NCBI RefSeq assembly: GCF_005484585.1
Contig: NZ_CP039435.1
Location: 2,418,001-2,482,000 of the forward strand
Source of the DNA: Brevundimonas sp. SGAir0440
GTDB taxonomy: Bacteria > Pseudomonadota > Alphaproteobacteria > Caulobacterales > Caulobacteraceae
Length of the DNA: 64,000 bases
Reading direction: 5' to 3'
The notes beneath the pieces were generated by a model that made no database searches, was not told the DNA's origin, and saw only the letters and a list, made by a program, of their open reading frames with translations. The position numbers and the translations under genes were made by a program. This document shows positions 1-8,617 of the stretch, in pieces (positions within the stretch are counted from its first letter, which is position 1; the number at the start of each line of letters is the position of its first letter).

Positions 1-506
1 TCGCCGAGCGGGTCGACGGTCGCCGCCTCGTCCTCGACATCGACGAGTTCTGGAAGGTGCTGGGCGACCCGGCCTTCACCGATCTCGCCCAGGACGGGCT
101 CAAGACCTGGCGCAAGCAGAACGCCTTCATGGTGTTCGGCACCCAGTCGCCCGCCGACGTCCTGCGCTCCCCGATCGCCCACGCCATCCTCGAGAAGTGC
201 GCGACCAAGATCTTCCTGCCCAACGCCCACGGTCAGGCGCGCGACTATGTCGACGGCTTCGGCCTGACCCAGGAGGAGTTCCGTCTCGTCCGCGAGGTCC
301 TCACCCCGGAGTCGCACCGCTTCCTGGTCAAGCAGGGCCACGACAGCGTGGTCGTCGAGTTGGACCTCGGCGGCATGGACGACACCCTGTCGATCCTGTC
401 CGGCCGCACCGAGACCACCGCCCTGCTTGACCGGCTGCGCGCCGAGGTCGGCGACGACTACGCGCGCTGGCGCGATCCCTTCCATGACCAGAGGAGGTTC
501 CTGTGA
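1..506 (+). CDS. virB4: VirB4 conjugation ATPase, C-terminal part (5' end outside window)
   Basis: The reading frame is open from base 3 and ends at a TGA at 504-506, so only the last 167 or so codons are present. The first residues contain a hydrophobic Walker B strand (RRLVLDIDEFW), followed by a RecA-like segment with FGTQSPADV and the CATKIFLPN stretch typical of VirB4/TrbE ATPases. VirB4 powers assembly of and transport through the type IV secretion channel at the inner membrane. The stop overlaps the GTG start of virB5 by 4 bases, showing translational coupling within a virB operon that begins to the left of the window. Confidence 0.9.
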   Translation, partial: AERVDGRRLVLDIDEFWKVLGDPAFTDLAQDGLKTWRKQNAFMVFGTQSPADVLRSPIAHAILEKCATKIFLPNAHGQARDYVDGFGLTQEEFRLVREVLTPESHRFLVKQGHDSVVVELDLGGMDDTLSILSGRTETTALLDRLRAEVGDDYARWRDPFHDQRRFL

Positions 507-1231
507 GAGCCGGCATTCCCTTCGCCGCGGCGGCGGGCGCATTCGCCCTCGCCGTCGCCCCGACGGTCCAGGCACAGCAGATCGTCCACGATCCCCGGGC
601 CCTGGCCCAGATGATCGAGGAGGCGCGCACGACGCTGGACCAGCTGAGGGCGCTGCAGACCCAGGTCGAACAGGGCCGGCAGCTGTTCGACAGCCTGAAC
701 GACCTGTCCGGCGTCAACGCCCTGGCCGGCGAGCTCGGCTTGCCGACGGTGCGCAATCCGCTGCCGGACATGCGCGCCCTTCGCGCCGCGGCCGACGGCG
801 ACCTGTCGACTCTCGGCGACCTGGCCGACCGCGCCGACGCCATCCGCCGCGACACCCGGCTCTACACGCCGCCGGCGGGCGACCTCGACCCGGCCGAGGC
901 CTATTACCGCGACAGCCTCGAACGCGCCGGCGCCCGCACCGCGCGGGACCTCGCCGTCGGTGAGGCGGTGGCCGGCGCCGCGGACCGGCGTCTGCAGGGT
1001 CTGGAGACGCTCCGGTCCGCTCTCGACACCGCGCCCAACGCCCGCGCCGTCCTGGATCTCGAAGCCCGCCTCGCGGCCGAGCAGGCGATGATCCAGAACG
1101 AACAGGTCCGGCTGCAGGGTCTCGCTCTGACCCAGGCGGCCGAGGCGCGTCTGGAGGAGCAGCGCGCCCGCGAACGGGCCGAAGCCGCCCGGACGGCGCG
1201 CATGGACGTCTATGAAAGGGCGTTCCGGTGA
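503..1231 (+). CDS. virB5: VirB5-like type IV secretion pilus-tip protein
   Basis: This 242-residue protein starts at a GTG overlapping the virB4 stop. Residues 1-24 form a signal peptide ending in VQA, so it is exported. The mature part is almost entirely alpha-helical and rich in Ala, Arg and Glu, with a long C-terminal coiled-coil stretch, as in the VirB5/TrbJ family (minor pilus component, possibly an adhesin at the pilus tip). Position between virB4 and virB6 supports the call. Its last residues (ARMDVYERAFR) closely resemble the tail of the next small gene. Sequence identity in this family is low, so function rests partly on context. Confidence 0.8.
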   Translation: MRAGIPFAAAAGAFALAVAPTVQAQQIVHDPRALAQMIEEARTTLDQLRALQTQVEQGRQLFDSLNDLSGVNALAGELGLPTVRNPLPDMRALRAAADGDLSTLGDLADRADAIRRDTRLYTPPAGDLDPAEAYYRDSLERAGARTARDLAVGEAVAGAADRRLQGLETLRSALDTAPNARAVLDLEARLAAEQAMIQNEQVRLQGLALTQAAEARLEEQRARERAEAARTARMDVYERAFR

Positions 1232-1443
1232 AACGGTCCGCCCTGCTCGTCGCCCTCGGACTCGTCGGTTGCGGGGCGCCCGAGCGGACCGCTGAAGACT
1301 TCGCCGCCGATCCCGACGCGGCCGAGGCGGTCGTGGCGGCGTGCGGCGCCGGTCGAGTCGAGCGCGAATGCGAAGCGGCGCGTCAGGGCCTGGCCGAAGC
1401 GCGTCGGCAGGCGCGGATGCGCGTCTATGAGCGGGCCTTCTGA
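1228..1443 (+). CDS. EexN-like small lipoprotein (possible entry exclusion)
   Basis: This 71-residue protein has a short signal sequence with lipobox LVGC and lipidation at Cys15. The mature part carries an acidic segment and two further cysteines, in a pattern resembling EexN lipoproteins, which sit between virB5 and virB6 in many VirB-type conjugation operons and block uptake of related elements. It overlaps virB5 by 4 bases. The C-terminus (ARMRVYERAF) nearly repeats the C-terminus of the preceding VirB5, at both protein and DNA level. The exclusion role is inferred from family resemblance and position. Confidence 0.6.
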   Translation: MKRSALLVALGLVGCGAPERTAEDFAADPDAAEAVVAACGAGRVERECEAARQGLAEARRQARMRVYERAF

Positions 1444-1454
1444 GGATCCCGACG

Positions 1455-2375
1455 ATGAGCTTTCGCGTCTTCGAACCCAGCTACGACTTCATCGACGAAC
1501 GGCTCAACGTCTTCCTCGGCGACCGCCTGTCGTCGGTGATCGCCGAGGTCGAGGGCCCGCTGCGCATCGCCCTGGTCCTCTATGTAGTGCTCTACGGCGT
1601 CGCCATCCTCAGGGGGGCGATCAGCGAGCCGGTGATGGACTTCGCGGTCCGCTCGCTGAAGCTCGCCTTCCTCTATCTGCTGGCGACCACGGCCGCCTAT
1701 TCCACCTTCGTCACCGAACCGCTGTTCACCGGCCTGCCCAACGCCCTGACCCGGGCGGTCAGCGGCGCGGACACCCCCAGCGTCGGCGCGGCCTTCGACC
1801 AGTTCTTCGCCTATGCGGCTTGGCTGGGCGAGGACATCTCGCGTGAGGGCTCCGCCTTCAATCCGGGCCCTTGGGTGGTCTCGGCCGCCGTCTTCATCAT
1901 CGGCGCCCTGGCCGCCGCCCTCGGCTTCGGCGTGGTGCTGGTGGCCAAGCTGGCCCTGGCCCTGCTCGTCACCCTCGGCCCCATCTTCATCGCCTGCGCC
2001 CTGTTCGATGCGACCCGCCGCTTCTTCTTCGGCTGGCTCAGCCAGGCGGTGAACTATCTCGTCCTGTTCGCCCTGATCATCGTCATCTTCCAGCTCGTCC
2101 TGTCGCTCGTCCGCGACCAGTGGGGCGCGATCCAGGGGGCCGACCCGATGATCGGCGGGCTGATCTTCATCGCCCTGTGCCTGCTGGGGGCGATCTTCTT
2201 CCTTCAGACCCCGGCCATCGCCGCCGGCATCGCGGGCGGCGCCAGCGCCGGCCTCGCCGACTTCGCCAACGCCGCGGCCCTGGGCGGGAGCGGCTCGGGC
2301 CGCACCCAGGGTCCGCAAGAAGCCAGCCGCCAACCGCCCAGGGGCGGCGGCTCCATCCGACCGAGAGGCGCCTGA
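1455..2375 (+). CDS. virB6: VirB6/TrbL polytopic membrane protein
   Basis: This 306-residue protein has several hydrophobic segments, at about residues 32-52, 68-88, 138-175, 178-205 and 225-250. That fits VirB6, the inner-membrane component that forms part of the substrate path of the secretion channel. The C-terminal 50 residues are Gly-, Ser- and Arg-rich and presumably disordered. It begins 11 bases after the EexN-like gene and ends one base before the next lipoprotein gene, so it is part of the same operon. Family-length proteins are usually about 290-350 residues. Confidence 0.85.
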   Translation: MSFRVFEPSYDFIDERLNVFLGDRLSSVIAEVEGPLRIALVLYVVLYGVAILRGAISEPVMDFAVRSLKLAFLYLLATTAAYSTFVTEPLFTGLPNALTRAVSGADTPSVGAAFDQFFAYAAWLGEDISREGSAFNPGPWVVSAAVFIIGALAAALGFGVVLVAKLALALLVTLGPIFIACALFDATRRFFFGWLSQAVNYLVLFALIIVIFQLVLSLVRDQWGAIQGADPMIGGLIFIALCLLGAIFFLQTPAIAAGIAGGASAGLADFANAAALGGSGSGRTQGPQEASRQPPRGGGSIRPRGA

Positions 2376-2376
2376 C

Positions 2377-2595
2377 ATGACCCACCGCTCCCTTCTGCTC
2401 GCCGGCCTGATCCTGCTGGGCGCCTGCGCCCACCGGGGCGATCCGGCCCTGCCGACCTGCGACGGCACCGCCCGGCGGCCCGCAAATCCCCACGGCTCGG
2501 TGCTCACGCCCCGGGCCGAACCGCGACCGGCCGAAGCCGCCGTCGATGTCGGCCCCAACACCGGCCCCGACGCCGGAACGGGAGGCTGCGCATGA
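2377..2595 (+). CDS. Small lipoprotein in the VirB7 position
   Basis: This 72-residue protein has a classic lipoprotein signal, with lipobox LLGAC and Cys17 as the modified residue. The mature part is short and Pro/Ala-rich, with two more cysteines near residue 29 and at the C-terminus. VirB7 is a small outer-membrane lipoprotein that partners VirB9 in the core complex. Size, lipobox and location between virB6 and virB8 all fit, although VirB7 proteins share too little sequence for a firm identification. It overlaps the virB8 start by 4 bases. Confidence 0.6.
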   Translation: MTHRSLLLAGLILLGACAHRGDPALPTCDGTARRPANPHGSVLTPRAEPRPAEAAVDVGPNTGPDAGTGGCA

Positions 2596-3275
2596 GCGGC
2601 GTCCCCTCCTCCGAGCTGAAGCGCTATTTCACCGAGGCGCGGCGCTGGGACCAGGACCGTCTGGCCGCGGCGCTGCGGTCCCGCCATCTCGCCTGGTCGG
2701 CGGCCGCCCTGGCCACGGGTCTGGCGGTGATCGCGACCGGCGCGGTGGCGATGCTGACGCCGCTGAAGTCCACCGAACCCTTCGTCATCCGGGTGGACCG
2801 GACGACTGGCGCGGTCGATGTCGTGCGCGGCCTCTCGGCCGAGGACGGGCCAGTCCGCTACGACGAGGCCGTCAGCAAGTACTTCCTCGGTCAGTATGTG
2901 CGCCAGCGCGAGGGCTACCTCGACCCGGCCGCCGAGGACGCCTTCCGTCTGGTCTCCATCTTGTCGGCGCCGGCTGAACAGCGGCGCTGGGCCGATCTGT
3001 TCCGCGGCTCCAATCCCGACAGTCCGCAGAACCTCTATGGCCGCGACGGCGAGGCCGTCATCTCGATCCGCGCCATCGGCTTCATCAACGACGGCGTCGC
3101 CAACGTCCGCTTCCACCGCACGGTCCGCCAGGCCCAGCAGACGGTGGAGAGCGACTGGATCGCCACCATCGCCTTTACCTACACCCGCGCGCCGATGTCG
3201 GAACCGGACCGGCTGAGGAACCCCCTCGGCTTCCAGGTGACCTCCTACCGCGCCGATCCGGAGGTCATCCGATGA
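2592..3275 (+). CDS. virB8: VirB8 inner-membrane assembly factor
   Basis: This 227-residue protein has a cytoplasmic N-terminus, one transmembrane helix at about residues 35-58, and a periplasmic domain of the NTF2-like VirB8 fold (a VSKYFLGQYVRQREGY helix, then alternating strands). VirB8 is a bitopic nucleation factor that contacts VirB9 and VirB10. The gene overlaps its neighbours by 4 bases on both sides. Length is normal for the family. Confidence 0.9.
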   Translation: MSGVPSSELKRYFTEARRWDQDRLAAALRSRHLAWSAAALATGLAVIATGAVAMLTPLKSTEPFVIRVDRTTGAVDVVRGLSAEDGPVRYDEAVSKYFLGQYVRQREGYLDPAAEDAFRLVSILSAPAEQRRWADLFRGSNPDSPQNLYGRDGEAVISIRAIGFINDGVANVRFHRTVRQAQQTVESDWIATIAFTYTRAPMSEPDRLRNPLGFQVTSYRADPEVIR

Positions 3276-4099
3276 GACGCCCCCTGTCCCTGCTGGCCCT
3301 GGCCGCCGGCCTCACCCTCGCATCCCCGGTCGCGGCGCAGGCTCCTCTGGACCCGCGCATTCGCGAACTCGCCTATGATCCGGCGGCCGTCTACCGGATC
3401 GCCGGAGCGTTCCGGACGGCGACCCAGGTCGTCTTCTCGCCGGACGAGACCATCCGACACGCCGCGATCGGCGACAGCGTCGCCTGGGAGGTGGCCGCGG
3501 AAGGGTCAGTGCTGTTCCTCAAGCCTCGCGAGCGCCATCAGGCGACCAACCTGCTGGTCGTCACCGAGCGCGCCGGCGTGATCCGCCACTACGCCTTCGA
3601 GCTCGTCGCCCGCGAGCCCGGCGACCGGTCCGCGATCGCCTATCAGGTCCGGTTCCGCTACCCGGCCGACGATCAGGCCGAGGCGGCCCGGGCGCTGGCC
3701 GTCCAGGCCGAGGCGGTGGAGCAGCGTCTCATCGGACTGGAGCTGGAACGCGGCGTGGTCGACGGGACCCGCAATCTGGCCTGGTCGGCCCAGGGCGACG
3801 CCGCCCTGCAGCCGAGCGAGGTCAGCGACAACGGCCGTTTCACCGTGCTGCGCTTTCCCGGCGTCCAACCCCTGCCGGCCGTGTTCGAGGTCGGGGAGGA
3901 CGGGGCGGAACGCCTCATCCCCTATGACGTGCGCGGCGAGTTCGTCGTCATCCACGGCGTGACGCGCGGTCTGCGGCTGCGGCGGGGGCAGTCGGTGCTG
4001 TGCCTGTTCAACGACGCCTATGACGCCCGCGGCGTCGCGGTGGGCACAGGCACGGCCTCACCGACCGTCGACCGCGGGTCCCTCGGAGGCCGGTCATGA
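3272..4099 (+). CDS. virB9: VirB9 outer-membrane core component
   Basis: This 275-residue protein has a signal peptide (residues 1-22, ending VAAQA). The N-terminal domain contains the typical VirB9 pattern of a DPRIRELAYD start and an FLKPR segment. The C-terminal beta-rich domain (from about residue 165) ends with short Gly/Ser-rich sequence. VirB9, with VirB7 and VirB10, forms the ring-shaped core complex spanning the periplasm. It overlaps virB8 and virB10 by 4 bases each. Confidence 0.9.
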   Translation: MRRPLSLLALAAGLTLASPVAAQAPLDPRIRELAYDPAAVYRIAGAFRTATQVVFSPDETIRHAAIGDSVAWEVAAEGSVLFLKPRERHQATNLLVVTERAGVIRHYAFELVAREPGDRSAIAYQVRFRYPADDQAEAARALAVQAEAVEQRLIGLELERGVVDGTRNLAWSAQGDAALQPSEVSDNGRFTVLRFPGVQPLPAVFEVGEDGAERLIPYDVRGEFVVIHGVTRGLRLRRGQSVLCLFNDAYDARGVAVGTGTASPTVDRGSLGGRS

Positions 4100-5217
4100 C
4101 CGCGCCCGATCCCCTGCCGCCCGCTGACGCGCCGCCTCCACCCGCCGCGCCCGGCGATCGCGGCGTCTCACCGATCGCCGGCCGGTTCGGCGGACGGCAG
4201 GGCAGGCTCTTCACCCTGGCCGCCCTGGCCGTCGGCTGCGGCGTCTTTCTGATCGCCAGCTGGGATCGCGGCGACGCCGAACGCGGCGAGCCGTCCCGTC
4301 GCGACGAACCGGCCCGGCAAACGACACCCTTCGAGCCTGCCCGCCGTGAAGCGCCGCCTCTGCTCAGCGAGGCCGCCTTCGATCCGAACGCGCCGAGCCT
4401 GGCCGACGACGACGCCATCCCGCCTCTGGAAGCCGCGCCCCGGGGCGAACCCCCACACCGATCCGGCCCCAGTCCGGCGGAACAGCGGCTAGCCCTTGCC
4501 GAGAGCGCCCGGCGCGCCCCCGTGCTCGCCTACAGCCGGGCCGGCGGCCAATCTGGCCCGCCGCCGATCCCGACGACGGCGACGCCTCCCGGCGAACCCA
4601 CGTCGCTAGACCAGCTCCGTCAGCTCACGCCCGTGGGCCAGACCCGCGCCGGCCGCCTGCCCGACCGCAACCTGCTGGTCACGGCGGGGACCAGCGTGCC
4701 CTGCGTCCTGCAGACGGCCCTGGACAGCACCACGCCCGGCTATGTGACCTGCGTCCTGTCGCGCGACGTCTGGTCCGACAACGGCGCCGTGGTGTTGATG
4801 GAGCGCGGCACCCGGGTTCTGGGCGAGTATCGCGGCGGTCTCCAACAGGGCCGCCGCCGGCTGTTCGTGCTCTGGACCCGGGCGGTGACGCCGACCGGGG
4901 TCGCCGTCGCCCTCGCCTCGCCGGCCGCCGACGCCCTCGGCCGGTCAGGGTTCGACGGCATGGTCGACACCCATTTCTGGGACCGGTTCGGCGCCGCGCT
5001 GCTGCTCTCCATCGTCGACGACGGCGTCCATGCCGCCGCGGGTCGGGACGACGGCGCAGCCTCCACCGCCCGCCTGCCGTCCGATGCCGCCAGCGTCGCC
5101 CTGCAGGGCTCGGTCGAGATCCCGCCGACGCTGCGCAAGGGCCAGGGCGCGGAGGTGTCGATCTTCGTCGCCCAGGACCTGGATTTCGCCGGGGTCTATC
5201 GGCTGCGGCCCCGCTGA
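4096..5217 (+). CDS. virB10: VirB10 core complex protein
   Basis: This 373-residue protein has the standard VirB10 layout: a short Pro-rich cytoplasmic N-terminus, one transmembrane helix (about residues 36-53), a long Pro/Ala/Arg-rich periplasmic linker, and a conserved C-terminal beta-barrel domain from about residue 185 (NLLVTAGTSVPCVLQTAL and DRFGAALLLSIVDD segments). It bridges inner and outer membranes and senses ATP use by the ATPases. The stop overlaps the virB11 start by one base (TGATG). Confidence 0.92.
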   Translation: MTAPDPLPPADAPPPPAAPGDRGVSPIAGRFGGRQGRLFTLAALAVGCGVFLIASWDRGDAERGEPSRRDEPARQTTPFEPARREAPPLLSEAAFDPNAPSLADDDAIPPLEAAPRGEPPHRSGPSPAEQRLALAESARRAPVLAYSRAGGQSGPPPIPTTATPPGEPTSLDQLRQLTPVGQTRAGRLPDRNLLVTAGTSVPCVLQTALDSTTPGYVTCVLSRDVWSDNGAVVLMERGTRVLGEYRGGLQQGRRRLFVLWTRAVTPTGVAVALASPAADALGRSGFDGMVDTHFWDRFGAALLLSIVDDGVHAAAGRDDGAASTARLPSDAASVALQGSVEIPPTLRKGQGAEVSIFVAQDLDFAGVYRLRPR

Positions 5218-6224
5218 TGGACGACACCTCGGTCCTGGATCACTACCTCGCGCCGCTGCGCCCCTTCCTGGAGCCGGCGGCCGTGACCGAGGTTGTCATC
5301 AACCGACCCGGCGAGGTCGGGGTCGAAGCGGACGGGACCTGGCGCTGGACCGAGGCGCCTGAACTGACGGAGGCCTGGCTGCGAACTCTCGCCGTGGCCG
5401 CTGCGGCCTACACCCGTCAGGACGTCGGCCCCGAACAGCCGATCTGCTCAACCACCCTGCCCGGCGAGGTGCGCTGCCAGATCGTCCTGCCGCCGGTGGC
5501 GGCGGACGGGGGTCTTTCCCTGACCCTGAGAAAGCCGTCGCGGCGACGTCTGGGACTGAAGGAGTTCGCGGCGGCCGGCTTGTTCGACGAGGTCGCCGAC
5601 GCCCAGACGGACGCCACGGATCTCGTAGACGCCGAACTGGTCCGTTTGCGGCAGGCGGGCGACTGGCCCGGCTTTCTGACCCTGGCGGTCACCGCCCGGC
5701 GCAACATCCTGATCTCCGGCGCGACCGGCTCGGGCAAGACGACCCTGGCCAAGGGGCTGATCGAGCTGATCCCGGACCACGAGCGGCTGCTGACCATCGA
5801 GGACACTCGCGAGTTCGTGGTGCCGCACCGCAACGTCGTCCATCTGGTCTATTCCAAGGACGGTCAGGGCCTGGCCCGGATCGGCCCGAAACAGCTTCTG
5901 GAAAGCGCCCTGCGCATGCGGCCGGACCGCATCCTGCTTCAGGAGCTCCGCGACGGCACGGCCTTCTTCTATCTGCGCAACGTCAACTCGGGACACCCGG
6001 GCTCGATCACCACGGTGCACGCGGATTCCGCCGCCCTGGCCTTCGAACAGCTCACCCTGCTGGTGCGGGAATCCGAAGGCGGGCGCGACCTGCCGCGCGA
6101 GGACATCCGCGCCCTGCTGCATCTGCTCGTCGACGTCGTCATCCAGATGAAGAAGGTCGACGGGCGCTTTCGGATGACGGAGGTCTGGCATGACCCGGTT
6201 CGCAAGCGCCAGCCCGGGGGCTAG
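5217..6224 (+). CDS. virB11: VirB11 hexameric secretion ATPase
   Basis: This 335-residue protein has an N-terminal domain (to about residue 140) and a C-terminal RecA-like ATPase domain. Walker A is GATGSGKTT near residue 168; the Asp box (TIEDTREF), the Walker B region (RPDRILLQELRDG) and the His box (GHPGSITTVHA) are all present. VirB11 is a cytoplasmic hexamer that works with VirB4 and VirD4 in channel and pilus assembly. Its 3' end overlaps the start of virD4 by 35 bases. Confidence 0.93.
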   Translation: MDDTSVLDHYLAPLRPFLEPAAVTEVVINRPGEVGVEADGTWRWTEAPELTEAWLRTLAVAAAAYTRQDVGPEQPICSTTLPGEVRCQIVLPPVAADGGLSLTLRKPSRRRLGLKEFAAAGLFDEVADAQTDATDLVDAELVRLRQAGDWPGFLTLAVTARRNILISGATGSGKTTLAKGLIELIPDHERLLTIEDTREFVVPHRNVVHLVYSKDGQGLARIGPKQLLESALRMRPDRILLQELRDGTAFFYLRNVNSGHPGSITTVHADSAALAFEQLTLLVRESEGGRDLPREDIRALLHLLVDVVIQMKKVDGRFRMTEVWHDPVRKRQPGG

Positions 6225-8007
6225 GGCGGCGGTCGCCGCCCTCGGCGGCCTGGCCGCCTTGAGTCTGCTGGCCGCCCTCGCCGCCCTCATTGCCCTGATC
6301 GGTCTGGGCCAGGTCTCCGGCGACCTCGACCCCGCCCGTGTCCCCGGCTGGTTCTGGTACTACCGACAGGACCCGGAGGTGCGGCGCTGGCTGACCGTCG
6401 GCGTCTCGGTCTCGGCTCTGCTCGGCGGGGTTCTCGTCGCGGCGATCCTGCTCTCCCGACGCCGCCCCCTGCACGGCGCCGCCCGCTGGGCCTCCGGGTC
6501 CGAACAGCGGCGCGCGGGTCTGCGGGCCGACCGCGGCGTCCTCCTCGGCCGGGCCGACGGCGGCTTCCTCATCGCCGATGGGCCCGAGCACGTCATGCTC
6601 TACGCGCCCACCCGCACCGGCAAGGGGGTCGGCGTGGTCATCCCCAACCTCCTGGCCTGGCCGGACTCCGTGGTCGTGCTGGATATCAAGCGTGAGAACT
6701 TCCTCGCCACGGCGGGCTATCGCGCCGAGGCCGGCCAGATCGTACACCTGTTCGATCCTCTGGCGCGGGACGGCCGCACGGCGCGGTTCAATCCGCTCGG
6801 CCATGTCGATCGCGCCGACCCGATCGCGGTACTGGACGAGCTGCAGCGCATGGCGGTGATGCTGTTTCCGGTTCACGAGCGGGCCGATCCCTTCTGGGCG
6901 GAGGCGGCCCGGACGGGGTTCATCGGCGTCGGCGGCTATGTCGCGGCCACGCCCGAACGGCCCTTCACCCTGGGTGAAATCTTCCGCCAGCTGACCGCCG
7001 GAGACGCCCGCGGCCGCCTGCCCCGGATCATCGCGGCCCGGGAACAAGAGGGCCGCCCCCTGCCCGGCCCGGTCGTGGCGGCGCTCACCGACTTCACCGG
7101 CTCCAGCGAGAACACCTTCGCTTCGGTGCGCCAGTCGATCACGACCCGGATGGGGCTCTGGCTCAATCCCCGGGTCGACGCCGCCACCTCCGCCTCGGAC
7201 TTCGACCTGCGCGACCTGCGCGGCGGCCGGCTCTCCCTCTATCTGGGCGCCACGCCGGACAACATGCTGCGCATCCAGCCGCTCTATGCGCTGCTCTTCC
7301 AGCAGCTGGTCGACCTGAACAGCCGCGCCCTGCCCGGCCCCGCCGACCGACCCGCCCTGATCGTGCTCGACGAGTTCGCCCGTCTCGGACCCGCGCCGGT
7401 GCTGGCACACGCCTTCGCCTGGGTCGCCGGCTACGGTCTGCGGCTGCTCGCGGTGCTTCAGAGCCCGTCCCAGCTGAGGGCCATCTACGGCCCGGACGTG
7501 GCCGAGGAGGTGATGACCAACTGCGGGGTCGAGATCGTCTTCGCGCCCAAGGAGCTGAAGATCGCCCAGGAGCTCAGCGATCGGCTGGGCGCCTATACGA
7601 CGGACGGCCGCAGCCGCAGCCGGCCGACGGGACTGAGCCAGGGTCACCGCAGCACGACCGTGTCCGACCAGCGCCGGGCGCTGATGCTGCCCCAGGAGCT
7701 GATGCAGCTCCCGCAATCGGCCCTGATCGTGCTGAAGGCCGGCCTGCCGCCGGTGCGGGGCCGGAAGATCGCCTACTTCCGGGAGCGCGTCTTCCAGCGC
7801 CGGCTGCGGCCCGCCCCCGACCTGGCTCCCATCGCCGCGCCGAACGAGCCTCCTGTTCCAGAGGAGGATCCGATGGATTTCGACGTCATCGCCCGGGCCT
7901 TCGCCGCCGAAGGCCTGCCGCCGCCTCCAGCCGGGGCGGATGAGAGCGCCGTCGGCGCCTGGCTGGATCGGGTCGTCGATACGGCCGTGCTGGAGCGCGA
8001 GCCATGA
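6190..8007 (+). CDS. virD4: VirD4/TraG coupling protein
   Basis: This 605-residue protein starts at an ATG preceded by GGAGG seven bases upstream. Two N-terminal transmembrane segments (about residues 12-37 and 70-92) are followed by a TraG-type ATPase domain, with Walker A APTRTGKGVG near residue 140, a VVLDIKREN strand, and Walker B ALIVLDEFARLGP near residue 390. VirD4 couples the relaxosome to the secretion channel and pumps DNA. The C-terminal 70 residues are Pro-rich and variable. The stop overlaps the next gene by 4 bases. Confidence 0.93.
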   Translation: MTRFASASPGARAAVAALGGLAALSLLAALAALIALIGLGQVSGDLDPARVPGWFWYYRQDPEVRRWLTVGVSVSALLGGVLVAAILLSRRRPLHGAARWASGSEQRRAGLRADRGVLLGRADGGFLIADGPEHVMLYAPTRTGKGVGVVIPNLLAWPDSVVVLDIKRENFLATAGYRAEAGQIVHLFDPLARDGRTARFNPLGHVDRADPIAVLDELQRMAVMLFPVHERADPFWAEAARTGFIGVGGYVAATPERPFTLGEIFRQLTAGDARGRLPRIIAAREQEGRPLPGPVVAALTDFTGSSENTFASVRQSITTRMGLWLNPRVDAATSASDFDLRDLRGGRLSLYLGATPDNMLRIQPLYALLFQQLVDLNSRALPGPADRPALIVLDEFARLGPAPVLAHAFAWVAGYGLRLLAVLQSPSQLRAIYGPDVAEEVMTNCGVEIVFAPKELKIAQELSDRLGAYTTDGRSRSRPTGLSQGHRSTTVSDQRRALMLPQELMQLPQSALIVLKAGLPPVRGRKIAYFRERVFQRRLRPAPDLAPIAAPNEPPVPEEDPMDFDVIARAFAAEGLPPPPAGADESAVGAWLDRVVDTAVLEREP

Positions 8008-8606
8008 AGACGCCCGACGCCGCCCCGTCCAACCGCCTCGGTCCCGCGCCGGGCCCGACCGGGTCGCGGCGTTCGACCGCCAAGGGCGATGTGCCGGAGG
8101 CGGTGCTCGATCGCTATCTGGTCGAGCGCGACCTGCGGGGCCGACCGGAACGCTTCTTCCGCGATCATCGCGCGTCCGAGCCGATGTTCCGCGATCAAGG
8201 CAGGTCGCTCGTCTCCAGCCAGGCCTATCCGGACGCGGTCGTCGACATGCTCAAGATCGCCCGCCACCGCGGCTGGGATAAGGTTCGGGTGTCCGGCGAC
8301 CCGGCCTTCCGGCGCGAGGTCTGGATCCAGGCCCAGGCCTTGGGGCTGGAGGTGCAGGGCCATCGACCGCGAGAGCGGGATCGCCAGGCCGCCGGCCTCG
8401 ACCGTCCGTCGCCCCGGCGAGACGCCGAAACCGCGAAGGCGCACGACGCGCTCGGCGAGCGTTTGGCGAAGGCCGCCATCGTCGTGGCGCGCCTGGTCCC
8501 TGACGCCGCAATCCAGACACGCCTGCTCGAGGCCGCCTGGGCGCGCGCAGGCCGCTCCCGCCCGACGGAGCGGGAACCGGCGCGTGGACGCGACCGGCAG
8601 CGTTAG
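8004..8606 (+). CDS. LPD7-domain conjugation-associated protein
   Basis: This 200-residue soluble protein has a central domain (about residues 28-125) resembling the large polyvalent protein-associated domain LPD7: FRDQGRSLVSS, then IARHRGWDKVRVSGDPAFRR and a WIQAQALGLEV segment. LPD7 is usually found at the end of relaxase or DNA-processing proteins of mobile elements. Here it is a separate gene directly behind virD4 (ATGA overlap). The C-terminus is Arg-rich. A role in DNA processing during transfer is inferred from domain company. The gene ends 11 bases from the convergent AbiE unit. Confidence 0.7.
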   Translation: MKTPDAAPSNRLGPAPGPTGSRRSTAKGDVPEAVLDRYLVERDLRGRPERFFRDHRASEPMFRDQGRSLVSSQAYPDAVVDMLKIARHRGWDKVRVSGDPAFRREVWIQAQALGLEVQGHRPRERDRQAAGLDRPSPRRDAETAKAHDALGERLAKAAIVVARLVPDAAIQTRLLEAAWARAGRSRPTEREPARGRDRQR

Positions 8607-8617
8607 CGGCGTCCCGT

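Noticed and set aside
1425-3116. 563-codon minus-strand frame across virB6-virB8
   Set aside because: Antisense of three clear conjugation genes; composition is Arg/Gly/Asp-rich and typical of a high-GC shadow frame.
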